The translations under genes were made by a program, and so were the position numbers. Under the pieces are notes generated by a model. It did not search any database, had not been told where the DNA came from, and saw only the letters and a program-made list of their open reading frames with translations. DNA of 64,000 nucleotides from positions 186,001-250,000 of the forward strand of contig NZ_MEDS01000001.1 in assembly GCF_001724135.1 (NCBI RefSeq). Direction: 5' to 3'. Source of the DNA: Comamonas sp. SCN 65-56. Lineage in GTDB: Bacteria > Pseudomonadota > Gammaproteobacteria > Burkholderiales > Burkholderiaceae_C. Below are positions 1 through 8,702 of this stretch, one piece after another (position 1 is the stretch's first letter; every line of letters begins with the position of its first letter).

Positions 1-358
1 AGGGCCGCACGTCGGGCACGCCCTTGGCGCGCTGGTAGACCACGGTGCGCTGTGCGCGGGTGAAGGGCTCGCCCTTGTCGATGTCGCCCTCGATGAAGTA
101 CTGGCGGATTTCTGGGCGAATGAACTCCAGGAAAAAGCGCATGTGCCCGAGGATAGGGTAATTGCGCAGCACCGCATGGCGCGTCTGGCGCAGGTCGTAG
201 AGGCCGACGACGATCAGTGCGCACGCCAGCGCGAACACGCCGAGCGGCCAGGCGCCCGGGCGCATGGCCATCCAGGGCAGGCTGACGACGGCCGCCAGCA
301 CGCACAGCGCGAAGGTGGTGTAGCGCACATGCGTGGCCACGAAGTGGGGATGGGACAT
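1..358 (-). CDS. FMN-binding glutamate synthase-family protein, N-terminal part (runs off window)
   Basis: Reading leftwards from an ATG at 358 gives 119 codons that run off the window edge. Two hydrophobic stretches (about residues 13-30 and 41-53) suggest an N-terminal membrane anchor. They are followed by RNYPILGHMRFFLE (66-79) and RTVVYQRAKGV (104-114), which are typical of the membrane-anchored glutamate synthase-like proteins that carry a GltS FMN-binding domain. That catalytic domain would lie outside the window, so the enzymatic role is inferred from the N-terminus only. The gene is divergent from the ABC transporter gene that follows. The 175-bp spacer (359-533) should hold promoters for both, but I see no convincing -35/-10 pair in it. 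Confidence 0.75.
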   Translation of the reverse strand, partial: MSHPHFVATHVRYTTFALCVLAAVVSLPWMAMRPGAWPLGVFALACALIVVGLYDLRQTRHAVLRNYPILGHMRFFLEFIRPEIRQYFIEGDIDKGEPFTRAQRTVVYQRAKGVPDVRP

Positions 359-533
359 TGCCGGAGCTTCCAAAGCCGTGATGAGCCATGCTAGCCCACT
401 GCGCCAATTTTGGGCACCGGGTTTTCAGCCATGCACCGCCGCGCCGCCGGCGAAGGCGCAGGTACAGGCGGGCGGTTTAAGCCCTGCTTCAGCCAGCGCC
501 CCCACAGTGGGCCCAACCATTGGGCACGATGCG

Positions 534-2282
534 ATGAACCTCCTGGCACGCCTGCGCCGCGCGTTGAATCTGGCACCCCAGGCCTGGGCACTGGCCGCAC
601 CCTATTTCCGCTCCGAGCGCCGCTGGATCGCTGGCGGCCTGCTGCTCGCCATCGTGGCGCTCAACCTGGCGGCGGTGTACATGCTGGTGCAGATCAACAG
701 CTGGAACCGGCTGTTCTACGACGCCTTGCAGCAGCGCAACACCAGCGTTTTCTGGCAGCAGCTCGGCCACTTTGCCTGGCTGGCCCTGGGCTATGTGGTG
801 ATTGCGGTGTACCGTTTCTACCTCACGCAGCGCCTCACGATCGACGGGCGGCGCTGGCTGGCGGGCAAGGCCTTCTATCGGCTGGAGCTGGTGCGCTTTC
901 GGGACGGCGAGCAAGGCGCCGCAGCCCTGCCCGACAACCCGGATCAGCGCATCCAGGAGGATTTGAACCTGTTCACCGGCGCCAGCGTCGGCCTGTCCAT
1001 GGGCCTGCTCAACGCCGTGGTGACGCTGGCGAGCTTTGTCGGCATTCTCTGGGGCTTGAGTGCCAGCGTCGGCCTGCCGCTGCCCACCGCCTTGGGCGGG
1101 CCGCGCGCATTTCCGGGCTTCATGGTCTGGATGGCGCTGTTGTACTGCGTGGCCGGCAGCGCCATTACTTTCTGGGTCGAGCGACCGCAAATGCGTCTGA
1201 ACTACCGTCAGCAACGCCTGGAGGCCGATTTCCGCCACCGCATGGTGCGTGTGCGAGAGCACAGCGAGGCGATTGCACTCGATGGCGGCGAGGGCGTGGA
1301 GCAGCACCAGCTCGGCGGGCGCCTCACGGATGTGCTGGCCAACTACCTCAAGCTCGTCAAGGCGCAGAAAAACCTGGTGTGATTTACCAGTTTCTTTGGC
1401 CAGGCGGCCGTGGTGTTTCCTTTCATCATTGCCGCGCCGCGCTTCTTGAGTGGTGCCATTCAGCTGGGCGAACTGATGCAGATCGCCTCGGCGTTCGACC
1501 GCGTGCAGGGTTCACTGTCGTGGCTCGTGGACAACTATGCCGATCTCGCTGCCTGGCGCGCCACCACCGAACGCCTGAGCGGTTTCGAGGCCAGTCTGGC
1601 GGACCCATCCGGCGCTGTCGGCCTGCAGCCCGAACCGGCCGCAAGGCTCTCGGCGCGCGATCTCAGCGTGGCGTTGCCCGATGGCAGGCCGCTGCTCACC
1701 CGGGCGACGCTGTCGGTCACGGTCGGCCAGACGGTGCTCATCAGCGGCCCCTCCGGGGCGGGCAAATCCACGCTCTTGCGCGCGCTGGCGGGCATCTGGC
1801 CCTGGGCACAGGGCAGCGTGCACCTGCCGCGGGACGCCATGTTCATCCCGCAAAAGCCCTATTTCCCCGACGGCCCGCTGCGTGATGCGCTGGCCTACCC
1901 GGAGCGCGCCAGCCGCTACGGTGAGGCCGAGCTGCGCCGCGCCCTGTTCGAAGCCGAACTGCCGGCGCTGTGCCAGCGCCTGGACGAGGCCGGCGCCTGG
2001 AACGCCCGGCTTTCGGGTGGCGAGCAGCAGCGCCTGGCGATTGCGCGTGTGCTGCTCAAGCGCCCGGCCTGGGTCTTTGCCGACGAGGCCACGAGCGCCC
2101 TGGACAGTCGCACCGAAGACCTGCTGTACCAGCGGCTGCGCGACATAGTGCGCGGGCGTGGCGCGCTCGTCTCGATAGCGCACAAGTCCAGCCTGGAAAG
2201 ATTCCACGCGACGCGCTGGCGCCTCGATCCGCAGCAGGCACAGATACGCGCTGAATCGATGGAAGCGGCCACTGCCGCGTGA
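534..2282 (+). pseudogene. SbmA/BacA (YddA)-type ABC transporter, ATPase fused to permease, interrupted by in-frame TGA
   Basis: This is a single 583-codon frame starting at ATG 534 and broken only by a TGA at 1380-1382 (codon 283). The first half has several membrane segments of the SbmA_BacA fold. The second half carries the ABC ATPase: Walker A GPSGAGKST (about codons 405-413), signature LSGGEQQRL, and Walker B followed by ADEATSALD. The reading frame is identical on both sides of the TGA. The flanking residues KNLV and FTSFFGQAAVVFPF fit the family, where a tryptophan normally stands at that position, so TGG to TGA is the simplest explanation. Relatives export or import peptides, or act in very-long-chain fatty acid or cobalamin uptake; the substrate here is unknown. 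The truncated product would lack the ATPase. Possibilities are a true nonsense mutation, a sequencing error or readthrough. Confidence 0.85.
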
Positions 2283-2303
2283 TGGGTGTGAGCGTGGTGC
2301 GTG

Positions 2304-3053
2304 TCAGCGCTGCCCGCAGACGCTGCAGGCGCCGTCGCGCGCCAGGCGGATTTCGCTCCAGCGCATGCTGCGGCCATCGAGCATCAGCAACCGGCCTGTC
2401 AGGGGCTCGCCGGTGCCCACGATGAGCTTGAGCGCTTCGGCCGCCTGCATGGTGCCAATGATGCCGACCATGGGTGCGAAAACGCCCATGGTGGCGCAGG
2501 CCACTTCCTCGAACGCCGCATCGGGCGGGAACACGCAGGCGTAGCAGGGCGATTGGGCATCGCGTGTGTCGTAGACCGAAATCTGCCCGTCAAAGCGGAT
2601 CGCCGAGCCCGAGACCAGCGGCTTGTGCGCCGCCACGCAGGCAGCGTTGATGGCGTGGCGCGTGGCGTAGTTGTCCGTGCAGTCCAGCACCACGTCGGCA
2701 GCAGTCACCAGGGGCGCCAGGCTTTCGCGGTCCATGCGTTGGCGCAGGCCGCGTACCACCACCTCGGGGTTGAGTGCGTGCAGGGCGGCGGCGCAGGAGT
2801 CCACCTTGGCTTGGCCGACGCGCGCCGTGGTGTGGGCGATCTGGCGCTGCAGATTGGTCAGGTCGACGACGTCGTCGTCCACCAGCGTGATCGTTCCGAC
2901 GCCCGCCGACGCCAGAAACAGCGCCGCAGGTGAGCCCAGACCGCCGGCGCCGATGATGAGTGCGTGCGCCGCGAGGATGCGCTCCTGCCCCTCGATGCCG
3001 ATGGCGTCGAGCATGATGTGGCGCGAGTAGCGCAGCAGTTGGTCGTCATCCAT
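2304..3053 (-). CDS. moeB: ThiF/MoeB/HesA-family sulfur-carrier adenylyltransferase
   Basis: An E1-like enzyme of 249 aa. It would adenylate the C-terminal Gly-Gly of a small sulfur carrier (MoaD in molybdopterin synthesis, or ThiS in thiamine synthesis). The nucleotide-binding loop GAGGLGS is at residues 35-41. Two Zn-ligand pairs are C170/C173 and C243/C246, and the probable catalytic cysteine is C186 in EEVACATMG. Length and layout match the single-domain MoeB/ThiF type without a rhodanese domain. It lies downstream of the CtpA-type protease gene on the same strand, separated by a terminator, and converges on the ABC transporter gene with a 21-bp gap. MoeB versus ThiF cannot be settled from the sequence alone. 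Confidence 0.9.
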   Translation of the reverse strand: MDDDQLLRYSRHIMLDAIGIEGQERILAAHALIIGAGGLGSPAALFLASAGVGTITLVDDDVVDLTNLQRQIAHTTARVGQAKVDSCAAALHALNPEVVVRGLRQRMDRESLAPLVTAADVVLDCTDNYATRHAINAACVAAHKPLVSGSAIRFDGQISVYDTRDAQSPCYACVFPPDAAFEEVACATMGVFAPMVGIIGTMQAAEALKLIVGTGEPLTGRLLMLDGRSMRWSEIRLARDGACSVCGQR

Positions 3054-3068
3054 GGTCGAGTCTGCATG

Positions 3069-3092
3069 AAAAAGGCCGGACAGGCCGGCCTT
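3069..3092 (-). terminator. Rho-independent terminator of the protease gene
   Basis: A perfect 8-bp GC-rich stem (AAGGCCGG/CCGGCCTT, 3072-3079 with 3085-3092) has a 5-nt loop. On the minus strand it is followed by five T (3069-3073 read as A on the plus strand, partly within the stem). It sits between the protease gene stop (3114) and the MoeB start (3053). Confidence 0.8.
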
Positions 3093-3113
3093 GGGGTGGC
3101 GCCTTGATGGCGT

Positions 3114-4553
3114 TCAATCGTCCTTCTTGGCTTCCTTGCGTTCGGTCAGCGTCTTGCTGACCTGCACCGGCTGGCCCTTGAGCTGGTTGAGCGCCTGCAT
3201 CAGCGGGAAATCCTTGTCGGAGCCGAATTCGGGCAGCTTGTGCTCGGTTTTCGCCGTCTTCGCTTCTTCCTCCAGCTTTTTGCGTGCTTCTTCACGGGCC
3301 TTCTCCAGCGCCTTGTCTGCCGCGGCTTCGCCACCCTGGGTGTTGTCCAGGTGCTTGGCCAGGTCGGATTCGCGCAGGCGCAGGGCGGCAAAGACGTCGC
3401 CCTCGGCCGTTTCATCGACCATCACGTCGGGCACGATGCCGCGCGCCTGGATGGATTTGCCACTGGGGGTGAAGTAGCGTGCGGTGGTCAGCTTGATGCC
3501 GGTATCGGGCCCCAGCGGGCGCACCGTCTGCACCGAGCCCTTGCCAAAGGTCTGGTTGCCCATGATGGTCGCGCGGTGGTTGTCCTGCAGCGCGCCGGCG
3601 ACGATCTCGCTGGCCGATGCAGAGCCTTCGTTGACCAGCACCACCATCGGCACCTTGCGAAAGACTTCCGGCAGGCGCTTGAGCGGGTCGCCGTTGCCGC
3701 GGCGCACGTAGTTGGCGGGCGAAGCGGTGAAGATCGCCTTGCTTTCGGCCAGTTGCCCATCGGTGCTCACCACCGTCGCGCCTTCGGGCAGGAAGGCGGC
3801 GGAAATGCCGATCGCGGCATCCAGCAGGCCGCCGGGGTCGTTGCGCAGATCGAGCACCAGGCCCTTGATGTTCGGATCCTTCTGGTAGAGGTCCTCGGCC
3901 TTGCGCACGAAATCATCGAGCGTGCGATCCTGGAATTGCGAAATGCGGATCCACGCGTAGCCCGGCTCGACCATCTTGGCCTTGACCGATTGCGTCTTGA
4001 TTTCCTCGCGCGTGATCGTCACCGGAAAGGACCGGCTCTCATCCTTGCGAAAGACCGTCAGCGTGACCTTGGTACCGGGCTCGCCGCGAATGCGCTTGAC
4101 CGCATCGTTGAGTGGCAGCCCGCGCACCGCCTCGTCGCCGATGCGGGTGATCAGGTCGCCGGTTTTCAGGCCTGCCCGATCCGCCGGCGAGCCTTCGATG
4201 GGCGAGACCACCTTGATCAGGCCGTCCTCCTGCGTGATCTCTATGCCGACGCCGACAAAGCGCCCGGACGTGCCTTCGCGAAATTCCTTGAACGACTTCT
4301 TGTCAAAGTATTGCGAATGCGGATCCAACCCCGCCACCATGCCGGAGATGGCATCGGTGATGAGCTTCTTGTCGTTCACCGGCTCGACGTAATCGGTCTT
4401 GATGAGTCCGAACACGGCAGCCAGCTGCTGCAGTTCCTCGAGCGGGAGTGGCGCCATGGAGCCGCGCGCCACCGTCTGCAGTGACACGGTCGTCAGCGCG
4501 CCGGCCAGCACGCCAACCGAAATCCATCCTGCAATCTTGAGTCTCTGCCCCAT
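3114..4553 (-). CDS. ctpA: S41 family C-terminal processing protease (CtpA/Prc type)
   Basis: A periplasmic or membrane-anchored serine protease of 479 aa that cleaves proteins near their C-terminus. The ATG at 4553 is preferred over one 33 nt upstream because AAAGGTGG precedes it. Residues about 8-28 are a signal anchor. A PDZ domain spans roughly 97-180 (GVGIEI, GSPADRAGLKTGDLI). The S41 catalytic core contains NEGSASASEIVAGAL (309-322, serine nucleophile) and GKGSVQT with the general-base lysine at K338. The C-terminal tail (about 410-479) is rich in Lys and Glu. It is followed by a terminator and preceded at 66 bp by gpmA on the same strand, a neighbourhood I believe is common in Burkholderiales. 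Confidence 0.95.
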   Translation of the reverse strand: MGQRLKIAGWISVGVLAGALTTVSLQTVARGSMAPLPLEELQQLAAVFGLIKTDYVEPVNDKKLITDAISGMVAGLDPHSQYFDKKSFKEFREGTSGRFVGVGIEITQEDGLIKVVSPIEGSPADRAGLKTGDLITRIGDEAVRGLPLNDAVKRIRGEPGTKVTLTVFRKDESRSFPVTITREEIKTQSVKAKMVEPGYAWIRISQFQDRTLDDFVRKAEDLYQKDPNIKGLVLDLRNDPGGLLDAAIGISAAFLPEGATVVSTDGQLAESKAIFTASPANYVRRGNGDPLKRLPEVFRKVPMVVLVNEGSASASEIVAGALQDNHRATIMGNQTFGKGSVQTVRPLGPDTGIKLTTARYFTPSGKSIQARGIVPDVMVDETAEGDVFAALRLRESDLAKHLDNTQGGEAAADKALEKAREEARKKLEEEAKTAKTEHKLPEFGSDKDFPLMQALNQLKGQPVQVSKTLTERKEAKKDD

Positions 4554-4619
4554 AAACCACCTTTGTCGCGTCGCGGCAATATACACCTTGGAGGGGCGGG
4601 TTCAGCGCCGGTTCCCGCG

Positions 4620-5363
4620 TCAGGCCTTGCCTTGATTGGCCACGGCAGCCGCAGCCTGCGCGGCCGCGTCGGCATCACCAAGGTAGTAGTGGCGCAGCGG
4701 CTTGAGTTCGGCGTCGAGCTCGTAGATCAGTGGTATGCCATTGGGGATGTTCAGACCCACGATGTCCGCATCGGAAATGCCGTCCAGATATTTCACCAGT
4801 GCGCGGATCGAATTGCCGTGCGCCGCGATCAGCACCCGCTGCCCGCCGCGGATGGCCGGGGCGATCGTGCCCTGCCAGTAGGGCAGCACGCGCGCCACCG
4901 TGTCTTTGAGGCATTCGGTCAGCGGCACCTGGTCTGCCGCCAGATTGGCGTAGCGCAGATCGCCGCGTTCGCAACGCGGATCGGTCGGCTCGAGCGCGGG
5001 CGGCGGCACGTCGTAGCTGCGCCGCCAGATATGCACCTGTTCGTCGCCATACTGTTGGGCCGTCTCCGCCTTGTTCAGACCCTGCAGCGCGCCATAGTGG
5101 CGCTCGTTCAGGCGCCAGCTGTGCATCACCGGCAGCCAGGTGCGCTGCATGGCATCGAGACAGTGCCACAGCGTGTGCGTAGCCCGGGCGAGCACGCTGG
5201 TGCAGGCCAGGTCGAACTCATAGCCCTCGGCCTTGAGCAGGCGCCCGGCACTCTGCGCCTGGCCAATGCCGGTGGCCGTGAGTGGCACGTCGGTCCAGCC
5301 GGTGAATCGGTTTTCCAGGTTCCAGGTGGATTCGCCGTGGCGGATCAGGACAAGCTTGTGCAT
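4620..5363 (-). CDS. gpmA: 2,3-bisphosphoglycerate-dependent phosphoglycerate mutase
   Basis: This 247-aa glycolytic and gluconeogenic enzyme interconverts 3- and 2-phosphoglycerate in the cytoplasm. RHGES at residues 8-12 contains the phosphorylated histidine (H9). The cofactor-dependent signature [15 protein letters not shown] follows, and the second catalytic histidine lies in [16 protein letters not shown]. Full family length. It is divergent from the rhodanese gene across a 72-bp spacer and may be co-transcribed with the downstream protease gene. Confidence 0.97.
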   Translation of the reverse strand: MHKLVLIRHGESTWNLENRFTGWTDVPLTATGIGQAQSAGRLLKAEGYEFDLACTSVLARATHTLWHCLDAMQRTWLPVMHSWRLNERHYGALQGLNKAETAQQYGDEQVHIWRRSYDVPPPALEPTDPRCERGDLRYANLAADQVPLTECLKDTVARVLPYWQGTIAPAIRGGQRVLIAAHGNSIRALVKYLDGISDADIVGLNIPNGIPLIYELDAELKPLRHYYLGDADAAAQAAAAVANQGKA

Positions 5364-5435
5364 GCGGTGTTCCAGTGCTTGAACAAACCGGCTATTTTAG
5401 AATCGACGTCTTTTCATCAAAAAAACTGGCGCGCC

Positions 5436-5843
5436 GTGAATTTCGTTCTGGAAAACTGGTATCTGATCGTCCTCGCCCTGGCTTCCGGCGGCTTGCTGGC
5501 CTGGCCGGTGGTATCTGGCGGCGGTGCGGGCGGCTTGTCCGCCACGCAGGCCGTGCAGCTCATCAACCGCGAGAAAGCGGTGGTCATCGATGTCTGCGAG
5601 GCCGCCGAGTTCGCCGCAGGGCATGCCAGTGGCGCGAAAAACGTCCCGCTCTCGAAATTTCGCGAGCAGCTGCCCCTGACCGTCAAGAACAAGAGCGTGC
5701 CGCTGGTGCTGGTTTGTGCCCGCGGCATGCGCGCGCGCCGCGCCGTGGGCATGGCGCGCCAGCTGGGGTACGACAAGGCGCAGGCCCTGACGGGTGGCAT
5801 GCATGCCTGGCGCGAGGCCAACATGCCGGTTGAAAAGGCGTGA
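5436..5843 (+). CDS. Membrane-anchored rhodanese-domain protein (YibN type)
   Basis: A 135-aa protein starting at GTG 5436, which places a transmembrane anchor at residues 7-27. The rhodanese fold follows with DVCEAAEFAAGHASGAKNVP and an active-site loop VCARGMRARR whose cysteine is C94. Rhodaneses carry a persulfide sulfur; the acceptor is unknown. The order rhodanese, glutaredoxin, secB, gpsA on one strand is like the E. coli yibN-grxC-secB-gpsA cluster, which supports both the call and a role in thiol or sulfur chemistry near the membrane. No ATG start is available in this frame close to the anchor. Confidence 0.9.
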   Translation: MNFVLENWYLIVLALASGGLLAWPVVSGGGAGGLSATQAVQLINREKAVVIDVCEAAEFAAGHASGAKNVPLSKFREQLPLTVKNKSVPLVLVCARGMRARRAVGMARQLGYDKAQALTGGMHAWREANMPVEKA

Positions 5844-5897
5844 GCCCAAATGCGGCTGCCCCAGTGTCGCCGCGCCGCGAATGAAAGGAACCATGCC

Positions 5898-6155
5898 ATG
5901 CAAGCCGTGAAGATGTACACGACCGCCACCTGCCCCTATTGCGTGCGCGCCAAGCAGCTGCTGCAGCAGCGCGGCGTGCAGGCGATCGACGAGATCCGCG
6001 TCGATGCCGATCCGCAGGCGCGCCAGCAGATGATGGAGATCACCGGGCGGCGCACCGTGCCTCAGATTTTCATTGGCAGCCACCATGTGGGCGGATGCGA
6101 CGACCTCATGGCGCTGGATGCCGAAGGCGGCCTGGTGCCGCTGCTGAACGGCTGA
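5898..6155 (+). CDS. grxC: Glutaredoxin 3
   Basis: An 85-aa thiol-disulfide oxidoreductase that uses glutathione. The CPYC active site is at residues 12-15, with the cis-proline TVPQIF and the glutathione-binding GGCDDLMAL. The ATG at 5898 is chosen because AAAGGAA lies just upstream and because upstream in-frame codons look non-coding. It lies 54 bp after the rhodanese gene and before secB, the conserved neighbour order. Confidence 0.96.
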   Translation: MQAVKMYTTATCPYCVRAKQLLQQRGVQAIDEIRVDADPQARQQMMEITGRRTVPQIFIGSHHVGGCDDLMALDAEGGLVPLLNG

Positions 6156-6195
6156 GAGCTCGCGGCGATGCACGCTGCATAATGCGGATTTGACC

Positions 6196-6229
6196 TGCCC
6201 GCTGCGGGAACCTCCCGGGCGGGCATTTT
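6196..6229 (+). terminator. Probable terminator between grxC and secB
   Basis: A TGCCCGC/GCGGGCA stem (6196-6202 with 6219-6225) encloses a GC-rich inner palindrome and is followed by TTTT (6226-6229). The short T-run suggests partial termination. secB may therefore be transcribed both by readthrough and from its own start. Confidence 0.55.
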
Positions 6230-6258
6230 CGTATTCACCACCCTCAAAGACCGACACC

Positions 6259-6720
6259 ATGGCCGACGAACAAGCAACCCCCGTATTCCAGATTCAGCGC
6301 ATGTACCTCAAGGACGTGTCGCTGGAGCAGCCCAATTCGCCCGCGATCCTGCTGGAGCAGCAGCAGCCCAGCGTCGACATCCAACTTGGCGTTGGCGCTG
6401 AAACCGTGGCCGACGGGATCTATGAAGTCACGGTGACGGCGACGGTGCATGCCAAGCATGGCGAGAAAACCGTGTTCCTCGTCGAGGCCAAGCAGGCGGG
6501 CATCTTCGAAATCCGCAACGTACCGCAGGAGCAGATGGACAACGTGGTGCGCGTGGTTTGCCCGCAGATCATTTACCCGTACGCTCGTGCCAATGTCGCC
6601 GATGTGGTGACGCGCGCAGGCTTTCCGCCGGTGCATCTGGCGGAAATCAATTTTCAGGCGATGTACGAGCAACAGCAGTCGGCAGCGGCTGCGCAGGGTG
6701 CCAACGGTACGCAACAATAA
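6259..6720 (+). CDS. secB: Protein-export chaperone SecB
   Basis: A 153-aa cytosolic tetrameric chaperone that keeps preproteins unfolded and delivers them to SecA. Family hallmarks are [19 protein letters not shown] near the N-terminus and the SecA-contacting, acid-rich core. [16 protein letters not shown] lies near the C-terminus. The start at ATG 6259 gives the usual short acidic N-terminus. It sits between grxC and gpsA as in many proteobacteria. Confidence 0.97.
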   Translation: MADEQATPVFQIQRMYLKDVSLEQPNSPAILLEQQQPSVDIQLGVGAETVADGIYEVTVTATVHAKHGEKTVFLVEAKQAGIFEIRNVPQEQMDNVVRVVCPQIIYPYARANVADVVTRAGFPPVHLAEINFQAMYEQQQSAAAAQGANGTQQ

Positions 6721-6744
6721 ACGGCATTTTGATGCCTGGCCCAG

Positions 6745-7758
6745 ATGGAGCAAGCGTCTAAAGCTCTTAATATCGTAGTGTTCGGCGCGGGCGCGTGGGG
6801 TACGGCGATCGCCATCCATGCCGCCAACCACCCCGGCGGGCATCGCGTTTGTCTTTGGGCGCGCGACGCGGCGCAGGCCAGCGCCATGCAGGCCGAGCGC
6901 GAAAACCGGCGCTACCTGCCGGGCGTGGCGTTCCCGGCCGCGCTGTGCGTGGTCGGCGGCGAATGCACCGGTCTCGCGGCGCAGGCCGATCTGCTGGTGG
7001 TGGCAACGCCCATGCAAGCGCTGCGCGGCATGTTGCAGACCCTGCATGGCACCGTGGCACCCGTGGCCTGGTTGTGCAAGGGGCTGGAAGCGCAAACCGG
7101 CCTCATGCCGCACGAAGTCTGTGCGCAGGTCGCTCCGGAACTGGCGGCAGGTGCACTCAGCGGTCCCAGCTTTGCCCTGGAGGTCGCGCGTGGGCAGCCG
7201 ACAGCGCTGGTGGCCGCGAGCCGCCACGCCAGTGTGCGCGAAGCCTTGGTGCAGGCGCTGCACGGACAGCATTTGCGCGTCTATGCCAACGATGACCTGG
7301 TGGGCGTGGAGGTGGGTGGCGCGGTGAAGAACGTGCTGGCCATAGCCACCGGCCTGTGCGATGGGCTGCAGTTGGGGCTCAATGCGCGCGCTGCGCTGAT
7401 CACGCGCGGCCTGGCGGAGATGTCGCGTCTGGGGCTGGCGCTGGGCGCGCGTGCCGAAACCTTCATGGGGCTTTCCGGACTGGGTGATCTGGTGCTGACG
7501 GCCACGGGAGACCTCTCGCGCAATCGCAAGGTGGGTCTGCTGCTGGCACAAGGCCAAACACTGACGCAGGTGCTGCAGTCGCTGGGCCATGTCGCCGAGG
7601 GCGTCTACAGTGCGCGCACGGTGGCGGCACGCGCACGCAGCCTGCAAGTGGACATGCCGATCACCAGCGCGGTGGTGGCGCTGCTCGATGGTCGGTGGCG
7701 GCCTGAGCAGGCCGTTGCCGCCTTGATGGGGCGCGATGCGCGCAGCGAACGCGCGTAG
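6745..7758 (+). CDS. gpsA: NAD(P)-dependent glycerol-3-phosphate dehydrogenase
   Basis: This 337-aa enzyme reduces dihydroxyacetone phosphate to sn-glycerol-3-phosphate for phospholipid synthesis. The Rossmann loop GAGAWGTA is at residues 14-21, the substrate/lysine region is [16 protein letters not shown], and the C-terminal domain carries [23 protein letters not shown]. The start at ATG 6745 lacks a strong Shine-Dalgarno sequence, so coupling to secB 24 bp upstream is likely. It converges with the EamA gene with a 3-bp gap. Confidence 0.96.
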   Translation: MEQASKALNIVVFGAGAWGTAIAIHAANHPGGHRVCLWARDAAQASAMQAERENRRYLPGVAFPAALCVVGGECTGLAAQADLLVVATPMQALRGMLQTLHGTVAPVAWLCKGLEAQTGLMPHEVCAQVAPELAAGALSGPSFALEVARGQPTALVAASRHASVREALVQALHGQHLRVYANDDLVGVEVGGAVKNVLAIATGLCDGLQLGLNARAALITRGLAEMSRLGLALGARAETFMGLSGLGDLVLTATGDLSRNRKVGLLLAQGQTLTQVLQSLGHVAEGVYSARTVAARARSLQVDMPITSAVVALLDGRWRPEQAVAALMGRDARSERA

Positions 7759-7761
7759 GGC

Positions 7762-8652
7762 TCAGGCTGACCGGTGACTGGCGGGTGCGCGCATGCGCAG
7801 CGCGCCATCGAGCACCAGCACGCTGACGGCGGCAAAAATCGGTATGTAAGTTGGCCACTGCGCACTGCTGATGCGTTCTCCCAGCAGCAGTGCGGCAAGC
7901 ACCAGCAAGATGGGCTCCACATAGCTCAACAGGCCGAACAGCCCCAATGGCAACAGGCGGCTTGCGGCCATGTACAGCGCCAGAGCCACCGCACTGACGG
8001 CGCCAAGCGCTGTCACCATGCCCCAGAGGTGCGTGTGGCCGGCAAACAGGCTGGTCGATGCCGGTGCCCGCAGGATGTACCAGAGCGCTGGCGGTGCCAG
8101 CAGCGCCAGGTCGACCCAGTGGCCTGCCAGATGGTCGGTGCCCAACTGGCGCCGCAGCACGAAGTACACCGTATAGCCGAGGGCCACCAGCCAAGTTTCC
8201 CATGACAGCGCGCCACTGCGCAGAATTTCGTGCGCCACGCCCAGCGCGGCGAGCAGCACGGCCAGGCACTGCAGCAACGACAGGCGTTCATCAAACAGCA
8301 GGCGCCCGGCGATCACCATCACGAGGGGCAGCAGAAAGTAGCCCAGGGAAACGGCTAGCGCCCGCCCCTGCAGCGGCGCCCAGAGAAACAGCCACAGCTG
8401 CACGCCCAGCAGCGCGGCGCTGGCACACAGCGCCAGGCCCCAGGCCGGATTGCGCAGCGCGTGCCGGGCCATCGTGCGTACGCGCGGCCCTTGCTTGCGC
8501 GTCAGCAGGATCAGACTGGTGAATGGCAGGGTGCACAGCACGCGCCAGCCAAAAATCTGCTCGCCATCCAGCGGTGCGAGCCAGGGCGCCAGGTAGTACA
8601 TTGCGGCAAACAGCACCGATGCACTGATGGAGACAAGGATGCCGGTCCACAT
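7762..8652 (-). CDS. EamA/RarD-family permease
   Basis: An inner-membrane protein of 296 aa from ATG 8652, with about ten hydrophobic segments arranged as two EamA repeats. The N-terminal ISASVLFAAMYYLAPWLAPL and LDGEQIFGWR resemble RarD-type (DMT superfamily) transporters, whose substrates are mostly unknown. An alternative start 15 nt upstream is possible. The gene is followed by gpsA in convergent orientation and preceded by the M14 peptidase gene on the same strand. Confidence 0.88.
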   Translation of the reverse strand: MWTGILVSISASVLFAAMYYLAPWLAPLDGEQIFGWRVLCTLPFTSLILLTRKQGPRVRTMARHALRNPAWGLALCASAALLGVQLWLFLWAPLQGRALAVSLGYFLLPLVMVIAGRLLFDERLSLLQCLAVLLAALGVAHEILRSGALSWETWLVALGYTVYFVLRRQLGTDHLAGHWVDLALLAPPALWYILRAPASTSLFAGHTHLWGMVTALGAVSAVALALYMAASRLLPLGLFGLLSYVEPILLVLAALLLGERISSAQWPTYIPIFAAVSVLVLDGALRMRAPASHRSA

Positions 8653-8702
8653 GATGATGCAGGCCAATCACCCGGTGGCACTCGGGCCATCCGGATGTCG
8701 GG

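Noticed and set aside
4563..5435. Upstream extension of the rhodanese frame
   Set aside because: It is antisense to gpmA and includes non-protein-like sequence; the GTG at 5436 gives a proper membrane anchor.
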